Positions 13,028-25,000 of a stretch of 64,000 nucleotides of DNA are shown in pieces. Under the pieces are notes generated by a model. That model saw only the letters and a program-made list of their open reading frames with translations. It was not told where the DNA came from and made no database searches. The stretch lies in assembly GCF_001625305.1 (NCBI RefSeq), contig NW_017804342.1:1371259-1435258 (forward strand). Direction: 5' to 3'. Within the stretch, counting starts at the first letter, position 1, and each line of letters begins with the position of its first letter. The stretch comes from Branchiostoma belcheri (lineage: Eukaryota > Chordata > Leptocardii > Amphioxiformes > Branchiostomatidae). The position numbers and the translations under genes were made by a program.

Positions 13028-16000
13028 ACAAGCCAAAAACAATACAAGGAGGTACAAGTAAATGCAGAGAATGCTACTTTTTCAATATGAGTGAACTACA
13101 AATTATAAAACATCTAGCTTTCAAATTGGTGCTTTTCCAGTATACATGTCCATGAATATAATGATCAAAAATTATTTCTTTTCACCAATATTATATTCTC
13201 CTTTTTAAAGTGTAATACATGAAACTCTGCCATCATTTCTATAATTCAATAAACTTTTTGACCAAGAACAAACAGTTGTGTGTTAATCTACAAATCAACA
13301 TCTTTGAAATAAGTTATTACATAGGATTCTATAGTTCTTTAAGTCCAATGACACATGCAGGTTGGTAGTTGTAAGTTTCCCTGTCATGTTAACAAGGGTG
13401 TTCTGTTATACTTAGGACTTAGGCACCTGTGTAAACCATGTCTCTGTCCTGCCAATAGTCTTCAACTTCCCTGTCTAAAAGGAAACTGCCAATACACACA
13501 GTCAGGACAGAGCTGCTATTGATGTGTGAGGGTGACCCTGGCTGACCTGAGTGGGAGAGGGGGTTCTGGGACTGTGGGCCATAGTGGGATAAGTCCTACT
13601 GATCCACACCAGATGGACAGCAAAGGGCCACACACTTCTATACAGTATTATTATTTACTAAAACCTAACCTGGATTAACCAGCAGACTGTTTCCAGGTCA
13701 CTCTTGGCTCCATGGACAACATGTCCGGATGGAAATTTTGCCACAGCCCCAGGGTCTAAAACCCAATCAAACTAGGGCAAAAATCTGATGGTTTGAAAAC
13801 TTCAAGTGTGCAAAAGCTGGGTTGATATTTCCATGTAAATCGGCCTGCTCTGACCTACATAAAAAAACTATTGAATGTTACCTTGACGGATAGAATTATG
13901 TTACCTGTACAATCTGTCAGCCTATAGCCTTTAAGTTTATGGATGGTACATACAGTACTTCTTAATGTACTTCTAGTATAATGTACTTCTCCCATAATGT
14001 ACTTCTAGTACATTCATCAACAAAATTATAAAATCATTAGCACACATGTCACAAAATACGTCCCAACCATATAAGTCCTTATATAGCATTGAAAGATGTA
14101 TACTTCTTCACATTCAGTCAGATGAGCATACTATCATGGGTCTTTACATGCAGGTCCGGTGGATGTCAACCATATAATCAATTTTGCATGGCCGACAGGG
14201 TAAATACTCAGAACACTTCAGGGCTGATCAGTGATGCTCCCAGGAGTCCTCAGTCCTGACTTCTGTCTAAACCTTTGGAAAGGGCAGACAGAATTTATGT
14301 CCCAGTTAATGAGAAACTATAACCTGGATTAAGACCTCAGAAGCCCTAATTCCACCCCTAAATTCCTCCTGATACCCATCTCCTTAGACATTCCGATTTA
14401 TGGGCTCTCATTTCCAGTCTCTCCACCTGTTTCTGATACTTGTCATTAATCTTGAAAGCAAAAGCCACAACAGGAAATTGCCTTGTAATTATAGTTACTG
14501 TGGATGAAATGTTATGATTCTTTTTGGGTGCATGTCTGGAACTCTTTATGCTGACAAGTCCCAAAGCTGCTATGCCTTACAGTTTCAAATTTGAATATAC
14601 CAAGAAATACAATATCCAACCGATACACACATTTATTCTAACTCCAGGTTTAAAAATTCATCTGTTTCTTTCCATTCAGATGATTAACAATTCTTTTCCT
14701 CTTTTTTTTTCTAGTTTCTCCTTTTGAAACATATCCATTTGACTGACATTCAAGAGTTTGCTTCTAGTATTTTCTAAGTTTCCTGTTTGGCTGAATGGGG
14801 TTGAGGAGTAGACACAATACTATCATACAGGTAACATTAGGTACATGTACATGTAAGGCATGGATTTACTGAGTTTCAATACATCTCAGGGTGTGCCCTG
14901 GTGCAAAAGTACCCCTCCTTCACTCCTCATTACCTGTACACTTCAAAGCTTTGCCTCCAGCCATTCCTCCTTACCAAGTCAAGAATGTTAGCTCAAGGTC
15001 ACACATCTGAAACCAAGACTCAAACCATCCCTGAAGGAGACAGACTCAAGGGAGACTGCCTGGAGCAGAAGGATTCTAGTTAATCCTATCAGAAAACTTG
15101 AACAAACAGACCAATTGTCCTGCCTTTCTTATCAGTTGTAAAGGGAAGCCAGAACACTTTCTTTGAACAGAAACAGGTTTGTGCAGTATAAAGGAAAAAG
15201 CCATGGAATGACAAAAATGATGTCCAGACACTAGTCTACATTGTCTCTTTGTAAGTTCTGGACTTTTTCAGACATTCTTATTGGAGCTCAGATACTGTAG
15301 TGATAGACATATGAGATCTACACCTAACTGTTAATACTGTTACTCAAGAAACTATAGACTTTGAAAACTTCAGACATTTTCGAAAACTATCAAGTTGCTT
15401 GAGTAACTGTTTTCTGTGTGTGGCATGAATGGGATGTCTAATATAATATTATAATAATATTATAATGTCTAACCTTTGTCATTGACATATTCAGATGAAG
15501 CTTTTGTTTAGTGGCAGATATCCATGTTATAAAGGGGGTTTTAAAGGGACTTTAGTGACTACACGTAATTGACCAATAGGTAGCTGGCTAACACTGTACT
15601 AACAGAAGGCACATTTGAGTGTTAATGTAACCCTGGTAACCAATGCAATATCTTTGTCCCCCTGAGGTTAGCTCGGCTGGGTGAAGGTTAAGGTTAACAT
15701 GCTCAAGGTGTGGCTCTCTCAGACATGAGACCAGCAGTTTGCAACAGCCTTTGGCAAGATATGCAGATTAAAGTCTAACATTCCAAAGTGTTAGACAAAG
15801 ATACAAACCCCCATTACATGCAGTGGTAGGATTGCTACATGTACACACCACTGATCAATTATCCATTGTTAGTGCATGTAAACTGGGTAGACATCTGATT
15901 CTCAAGCATTTAATTGCTTTAATGACCTTCAATTCGATTCATAGTGTCATGAGTGAGAAACCTTGACACATCCTGGCCTCTGGTTCTTAGCCATGTCCAA

Positions 16001-19000
16001 AGTCATTACTAGTAATTTCACAGGAGTGACTGCAGGGCAGTCTACAGATTTTCTGGAGAGAGGGAGAATATACAGCTGGCTGAGGACAAAATAAACCTTT
16101 GATGCTGGCTTGTTTAGTTGGCTATGGCCTCACTTCTGAGTGCAGGTAATTTCTGAGTGGTGCAGGTAATTTCTGAGTGGTGCAGGTAATTTCTGTGTGG
16201 CGCAGGGTAAAATTCTGAGTGGTGCAGGTAAAATTCTGAGTGGTGTAGGTAAAATTCTGAGTGGTGCAGGTAAAATTCTGAGTGGTGTAGGTATGCAGAA
16301 CAAGTATGTCAAGCCCTGGCCTGGCATGAAAATAGTATATAGCTGGCCACCAGCATGTCCAAGTGGCTCTATGGCCATAAGAATGTTGAGTACCTGCTTA
16401 AAATGACTTTGGTGTCCTTGAAGCTTACAAATGATATACAATTCCAGTTCACAACATGGGAGTCAAGTGGTGGGAAAAATGTTGCAACTATAAACAAACT
16501 TAGTCTTCTTCAATCTAAAATCTCATACATGGTTACATAGTACATTAAATGTGGGCTGCAAAAGCCATAATTTTGTTCCAATTAGTCCCTTATCTGACTT
16601 CACCTAGTACGCAATGCACCACAAGGTTACATCTACATTACATAGCAGCTGCATGAGCCATCATTTTCAAGCAGCCGTTTTCTGACATGTTTTAAATCAA
16701 ACTTCACCTACGCAATACATACAAGGCTGTACATGACATGGCAGCTGCATAAGCCATAACCGACTATTTCTTTCTTCTGAGTAGACTTACCTGACACTTT
16801 TACATCAAACTTCACCCATGCCTTGAACTACACGACAATGTATCCAGATCAAACCCAGTTGTGCCTGCCAATTTTTCCCTGTAAACTAATAAAGACCATA
16901 TCTTTACATGCCAATTTTTGGCCATCAAAGATGATGGATTGGGCAAAATTTGTATCCTCATGCAACATCCTGGGAAAACAGATGCAGGCTAGAACACTGC
17001 TGGAGACTTTTTTAATCTAAAGGTTCTGAATGGAAAAATTAGATGCCAACTCAGGAGACAAATGGGCATATCTCCGCCCAAGGTCAAGGGGTCAATCCTT
17101 CTTACCCTGTCCTAAAGATAGGATGTAAACTTTAAGATCTTTGTTGCTTTGTCCAAGATCACATTCAAAAAAAGACTAGTTGGGAAAAAATGCAAGGCAA
17201 ACATGATTGTGAAAGATAACTTTGCCCTTCAACTTTTTGATGACTCTATCTTTGACATTTTAGTACTAATTGTCCTTGGAGAGTTTAGTTACAGAGGAAA
17301 TGAAATGTCTGTTTGGATGTAAAACATCCTATCAGAATTGGCTGTAAAACATACAAAATGTCATGTATATAAGGCATATGATATGTTGGTGGGAGGTTAT
17401 CTTTCCTGTAAACAGAAAACAGGTCTTTACTATAAAAGGTCAGAAAGTGTATGTACCAGTTTAGGATTCCCAGTGGGGAGGGGGGGAGGAGGGGACCTAA
17501 CATGTCATGACCTTGTGTGCCCTTCAGCCATTCCAAAACAATCCTCCTGCACAAGGACAATTGTAGACCAATCACAGCACTGTGGGGCAGTGATAGGGAC
17601 CAAATTAAACTCTAAGGATAAAGTAGTGTTGCAAATATGGAAACAATTTGTCCAATTTCTTATCGTGATGATCATTAGAGAACACTTTGGAGGTAACCTT
17701 GACCTGGGCTGCACATATTACATGGGAACACCCTTACATCCGGACACCTCTGTGATTTGATGCCCCTATATATTTTCAGACTCCCCTACTTCCAACATTC
17801 ATATAGGGTTTGGGTTGTCGGAACATAGAAAATGTAAGAAAAGTGTAAGAAAATAGTGTGCATGTTTGTGTGTGTGCACATGTGTGTGTGTGTGTGAGTG
17901 AGTGTGCGTAAATATAGAGGCATTGGAACACAGGGGTGTACATTCAAAGTAACATCTCCCCCCCCACCACACACACAATCAAAAATCCATAAAATAACAT
18001 GTATTTCAGTAATTACGGCACGGTTGATAAAGATGATGGTGACAACCCAAGAGAAACCAAAAACCTACTAACCATCCTGTGAGAGGTGCAGATAACATTA
18101 CAAAGTCATGCAATAACCAGACTTTCTTCTCAAGCAAAGAACTTCAAACAAATAATTTGTCTGCACTTCACAATCCAATTAACCGTAGAGATTAGACATC
18201 TGTTGCCTCAAGGTTACCCAGCATTCAATTTCTCCCAATTTTCTGCTGACCTGTCATCACCTTGTGGGTCAAGGGTCAACCATCCAGGCAAGGTCACTAC
18301 AGAGGTCAAGGTGGACAGATTGATTACAGTCTTGTTATCTGGGGTGATGGGTTTTTAATACGGACTAATGACAGACGTCTATAAAAACTGTAAATAACAA
18401 TTACAAGCTTCGGCTTAGCTTATTTTTTCAGGACTGCTGTCTGGTCTGGATGAACTAGGACCTTGAAGCGTAAACCAGTGGGCTAGAACCTTGGTTGCCT
18501 ATCCTAGTTAGGTTTAAACCTTAGTGAACAGACACCCTTGTATCCTACCTTGTCCCCCCAACGACCCTGGTCAAGGGACAAGGTAGGTAGGTAGGTAGAA
18601 TAGATACCCTGGCTTTCTGTACAAAAACATTCACAAGTTTACATGCTATGGAAAATTGGCAAAAATCTACATAGTGCCTTTTACAAACTAAGAAACTGGC
18701 CAATCATTTAATACAGTTTGCAACAGTCCAGCCAACAGGCTAATATGGAGACCAACAAAACTGTAACTGTAAGTTAGTGCAACCTGCTTGCCAAATCATA
18801 ATGGTAGTACGTGTAGTAATTGAACATAAATACTGACCACAGCGCTTGCCTTGCTCAGGCACAGTTCTGGATACTCACAGGATAGTCCAATATATCCAAA
18901 ACTGTGCCTGCAGCTGGGGCAAATCTTCATCGAATTTCATGGATACGCAGAGACTATCCAGAACCATGCCGGATACTAGCCCTAACCAATTCAGGCATGG

Positions 19001-22000
19001 AACTATATAGGCATGGTTCTGTATACAATATGGCAAGTATCAGTACAAACAAATAAACAAACACAAACAAACAAGCGTACCTTGTAGTAACAGAGCTGCA
19101 TGTAGTCATAGGGGACCCTGCTGTCCATCTCCTGCTGGATCTCATTCACCCCCTCCCACCGCATCCCCCCCAGACTGGCCTGCTCACAACGGTCGGTACA
19201 CGCCGCTCGCTTCATGAACTTACGCATCATCTGGGAAAACAAAAAATTTAATAAAGATAAGAAACTACGTTGATGAAGGTCTGACATCCAGGTAATGAGA
19301 TACACAAGAAAACAGTTACTCCAGCAACTGGCAACTTTCAAAAAATGCTTGATGTAACTGTTTTCTTGTGAAATTTTCAAACTGATTTTTTTTCTGCTGA
19401 AAGAAATTATGAGTGTTTTAGGACTGAAGCCATTTTATAATTTGATTTACTAGATGGAAGTACGATCTCCATAAACCTCTACACTGGTAATATACCGAGG
19501 AAACAAAGTAACTGCAAATCTTGAAAAGTCTGCCCAAAATCATAAATATTAACCTGCAAATGACTCAACAAACCCAAGACAAACGTTAAGGATGACCCTA
19601 ACCTGTAAAGTCGAGTGTCCCTCAAAGCTGGGCTCCACAGTCTGGTTGAAGCAGCGCTGGCGACAGCGGAACTTGTGCGCGGCCACGTGTTTATGAACCA
19701 TGACTGCCTTCTCCATGTACCAGACACAGCGCTCCCATTCCTCATCAAGGTACGCATCCTTACCCTGGAATATAGTACACAGAACAGGTTAGCATAGCAT
19801 CAAGGTACGCATCCTTACCCTGGAATATTAGTACACAGAACAGGTTAGCACGGCAAGGTACGCATCCTTACCCTGGAATATAGTACACAGAACAGGTTAG
19901 AACACTGGAGCATATGAATATTTCCTTGTTTGTTGGTGCCTTAGTACTTGTACCAATCCTACTCCTTAAAGTGACTGTTAAGTAAGGACAATAGCCCTGT
20001 ACACCTGTCAAAACAAAGAAATGCAAAATAAAAACATAAGAAATATAAATATTTGATCCACATTCCATCAGCTAGCTCTCTTGAACCGCTAATTGTGATG
20101 GACAGTAAGGATATATAATAAGTTCTGCATATTTAAAATAATGAAAAAGAACTTGTAAAAGTACAAAGGGTAAAGAATAGATGTTATATTGGATAAGTGA
20201 GTAGATTATCTCCTAAGAAAGGCCTGCTAACTCAAAAGAGTTCTTCTATATCTGGATTAGTTCAGTTTTCAGACTGAATTTTTGCATACAACCACATCTG
20301 GAAAGTCAGCCAGTGGTAAAGAAGCCACAAGTTGCTAGAGGTTAAAGTTAAGTAGGACACCATCTTGTATGTCTCTATGTAGAGGACTTGAACTTCTGAC
20401 CCACATTTGTGAAACACACTTGCCCCTTCTGCCAATCGGATTATTCTAAGTTCCCAGTTGTTGAGCAGGGCCTGAGAGTTTGGTCAGGCTGAGTCAAGGC
20501 TAAACTTTTGACCTAGTGTGAAGCCCGTCTTACACATAGCCGAATATGGCCTCCAAAACCCTGCTGAACTCCTCCAACCATGGTTTATGAGGGGTAGGTT
20601 GGGAGCAAGGTCAGCTACTGTTTGGGTGTGGAAGGCTAGGGAGGTTTGGCCAAGGTTTTGAAACAAGGTCTAGTGGTTAGGACTTGGGACCAAGGCCCAG
20701 GTTTGATTCCCGGTGTAGGAACCACTGAAACAAGAGGCCAGTTGAAACAGAAAGACACTCCTGGCCCTAGGCCAGGGATCAAACCCACACCGAACCCGGG
20801 CGCCAGTTCACAACCCAACACTTTAAAAATTCGGCTAAAAGGTCAAGACAGGTTGGTAGCACTTATGAACCCCCCACTTTTACAGTAACTGTTGGCTAGC
20901 CTGGATGCCAGACCCAAAGCACACTGAACACAAAATATCTCAGTGTGCAGATACTGAGCGTTCGAGTGGCAGGTCTATCTGGCCCTACCAGACCCTTGCA
21001 CACTGAGATGTGTGTCCAGCGTGCTTTGGGTCTGGCATCCAGGCTAACTGTTGGCTTGTGTTGTGGAGTATGCAGTGGTCAGGTTTGTACCACCTGTAAC
21101 CATCGGTGGCATATCTGACCAGGATACTGCTTATACAATAATGATAATTCTCATGCAGCCACAAAAAGATCTGCTTGGAGATTACACTTTTCCAGTTGTG
21201 TCCAGGCACCATGAGGCCCCATTAAAGGAAACTTTTGTAAGCCTCTACACTCTTTGACCAGTCCTGTGAGACAAGGCTGTTTACAGAACTGGTTAAAACA
21301 ACATACAGACATCAGGGAAAGGTCCTGGGAGCCTGCTGCAAATATTTACTGACATTTCCTCCTGTCAGGTGATGTTGATTCACCTCAATCTTACACAGTC
21401 ACTCATATCCTTCAGGGCTCGATATTCATTTTGGGATATATCTAACATAAAAAATTCAAGTGTTTTGGTGCGATATATCCTATTGGCTACGGTCAATTTT
21501 GTCACTGACTGACACAGAAATCTCATGTCCAAAAGCAGTACAATCAGCTATATACAATGAATTTGAGTAAAGAGACTCTTTATACACAACCAAGTCTTTT
21601 ATTCAGCTGACATTTCGGTGACCGTCTGTCACCTTCCTCAGGGCAGGTTCACATTGCAGCACACCTACAGGTGTCGCTGCTATAGATGCATTCTCGAATG
21701 TACAATATTTACATACACATGACAGACAGTTACCAAAACTTTGGCTGAATAAAAGACTTGGTTGTGGAAAAAGAGTCTCTTTACTCAGTGACTTACCAAC
21801 CTGATGAAACTATTCTCGGATACAAGGAATCTGGCATGTCAAGAGTTTAAAAATGAAATGGTTGCTACATGTACCTTCAACCCTACCCTACCTGTGTGCT
21901 CTTTATTTGTCTAAGTACCTCAGTCTTTATTTATCTATGGATCAATGTTTATCACCTGTATAGCGCAGAGAGTGAAAAAACAAATATAAATCACTTTTAT

Positions 22001-25000
22001 CCCTTTCCCAGTGCTACACTGAATTAAAACCACTGCAAAAGTTTCAGGATTTACAGTATGTATCAAACCCAGTCATCCTTATGTGTCTGCCTCCATTGCA
22101 TTAGAAACCAATAACTCATTCTGATGTTATCATCCAAACTAATATTGCGCCAAATACCTATGCCTTATCTTTACAAGCACTTGACATACTGTAATTTATT
22201 TTAAAGTCACTTGTCAGTGTAGAGGTGTTATTTTGAGTTAGGAGGGAAATTTTTGTGGCAGGTTAAAAGGGTTCACATGTTAAAACATTTCTGTAGTACA
22301 TGTACCTGAGTAGAGTAGATTAATGCAACACCTTTCTGTGGGGTAATGATTTCAGCTCAATGCAAACTTTTCAAGATTTACAGTAATTAGTCTATTTACT
22401 CTATAAACTTGCACAGCCACAATATCAAGTTACTTGCATTACAAACATTTACATATACATAATGTAGATAACATATCGCACACTCTTTTTCTGATACTGC
22501 ACTGAGTGTCTACTGTAGTCAAAGCCCTACAATGTGTAAGACCAAGGCAGACAGCTTGCTTTAGAGTTTAGTGGTTGATATACACTAGCCACACACATGG
22601 TCTGAAACAAGACCACAGTACATGCTGGGACTGCTGGCAATGTGCCATATGTTCTTTTAAACATATGATGAGGGTGGGGGTGGGGGGCACTTCAAGGCTG
22701 AAGCCAACACAAATTATCACTTTTATTGACGTCATTCTCACTTGTTTTGCTCTAGATGATCCTCACACTGTTAGAGAAAAAAAAATTGTTGAAAACATAT
22801 ACAGTCAAACCTGCCCAAAAAGGCCACACTTGGGACCAAAGTAAAGTGGTCTTCTTGGACTGCAGGTGGCCTAATCGTTGGGCAGATGTGCTTACTACCT
22901 TTTGGTAAAAAATTCGGGACGGGGAAAAGGTGGTTGCTTTGTTATGGCCAGGTGGTCGGCTTGATAGTCACTCTTACTCCTATACACAAAAATCATAATT
23001 GCTGCCTGTCCTATTTCAAGCCATTAGCTTTATCTGAAAGTTGTGGTACAAAATGTACTTTGTATAAATATTAGTGATACTTTGTTTAAAGTGTTGGCCA
23101 TTAGTCCAGCCAGTTGTCATAATGCCAAGTGTAAACTGGGGACAGTTATATATACATGTAGTCCCTGCTGCCTAGTGTACAAGTGATGTCCTTCAATTTT
23201 GCAAAGTCACATTTCACTCAAACTTAAAAGGACACTTCCGTTCCTTAAGTGAAAAAACTTGAAAGGTTTGAGAAATAAATCTTCGAAATGCCACGTACGT
23301 TAGCCAATGAAGTCCTGTTTAGCTTGACTCTGTTCCAACTGGTACAGAGCTTGGTGTGTGCTCAACTGAAATAGGGTCATTGAAAGGACAAGAAAGTGTT
23401 TTGGTCATACGGATTTTCCTTAAGGACAGAGAGTGACAAATTTATCTGCCGAAAATTTCTTACCATTTAAAATTGTCAGGGTTTTCCCTCATCTTTTTTT
23501 TGTGGGCTTTCCTGTCAAGTTTTATATATTTATATGTTCTTACTTTTTTTAGTTTTATCAGTCAAATGTAGCCTGAATGCCAGGCTGATCCCAGGGCCTA
23601 CACAGGCTAACTCCCAGCCTTTTGAGCGAACATGCCCCCAAGGAAATTTTACCACAGCGTTCCTTTACCCACCTGACTTTGACCCTGAGAAACCCTTTGT
23701 AGCTTTTCTATATCCAACAACTGACATACATTTGTGCACCCCTATCCCAGAATGGTCTGTCCCTCATAAGGTCTGAAGACTATGTGGGTAGTTGAAGAAT
23801 GTCTGATGGTAGATTTAGTCACACCATAAATGTTTACTCTCAGAATCCATGCTGTGACAACTCAGTACATGACTCATGTGCTGTCTATTTCCTTGTACAG
23901 AACTGTCAATATAAACACTATAAATGTTTGCATCAGTGGATGCCATGACATGTCTCACGTGTACTCTACTTTCAATTAAACTGAGGGTTAACTGAAGACA
24001 TCATAAATGTTTTATTCTCCGGAATCCATGCTGTGATAACTCAGTACATGACTCGTGTGTGTAGTCTCTCTTCAATAAAACTGCCCATAAAAATACCACA
24101 AATATTTGTTTCTCTGGAGGGCAAGTCAGCCATACTGTGTTTAACTGACCATGACTCATGTCTGGTCTACTGACTCTACAAGATTGTACTGTCAGTGTCA
24201 ACCTTTTAACCTTTAGAACACTGAGGTAGCCATTTAGCTACCAAGATCTACTGGTTATGGGGTTTGACGGCAGGAAGAAGGTTAAACATGTTATTGGCAC
24301 CTTATAAGAGGGAATATGGCAAACTGCAGAAAAAAAAAAGAATTGTAGCTGACTGATAGATTGAACTGATGCATATTTACTAGTATTTGTTGACCCAAGA
24401 GGTTGCTTTCCAGACAATTAAACTTTTGCTGGCTTTCATGGAAAAATAGCAGCTTGTTTGAAATCAAGATGGAAACATAGCCAGTACAGTATCTGATGGT
24501 AGGATACAATTGACTTGACAAACAACACTAGATTACCAGTATCAGAAGCTGACATCAAATTAATCAACTACTATTGATGGATGCCTTTCTTATCTACAAA
24601 ATGACTCTGCCCATATAGAAAAGACCCCACAGTTGAAGCTGTGTTTTTGCAACCTTTGCATTGGTCCCATTCCAAACTAGCTGCTGAGACAATGTGTATA
24701 TATAGGCCACAGCAAGTGAATCTTATGGATGACATCCAGACATGCATTAATATTGATTTTATCTTGATTTAAGAAATTGAAAAATAAATTAGATTATACC
24801 TGTAGACATGACACTTGTAGTTGAGTGTAGTTGTAGTCTAATAGAAGGCTACCACACTTTTGTCAGTTTCTTTTACTTTATGAATACATTTGATCACTGG
24901 CTGTGATAAAAAGTTATGTTGCTCCAATTCTTGTCACAACATTTAAGGTCTCTATTTTGAAAATTAAGGCATCTTCCAGGTTATAGGTCTTGTAGTTTTT

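Larger units (their letters stand above)
8601..19080. other. Leprecan-like intron 3, about 10.7 kb
   Basis: No coding exon is supported despite several ORFs of 60-180 codons, none with a recognisable motif or good splice context. It contains a (CA)n run near 12988-13022, a minisatellite at 16136-16293, a GT run near 17862-17912, a repeated phrase AGGCCCTGGCAACAGCCT (12417 and 12585), and a small hairpin at 18541-18590. Confidence 0.5.

Noticed and set aside
17338-17760. 140-codon ORF
   Set aside because: No motif or codon bias; lies in a long intron with low-complexity G tracts.
20660-20737. A functional tRNA gene
   Set aside because: A and B boxes are present but the anticodon and acceptor stems do not pair.
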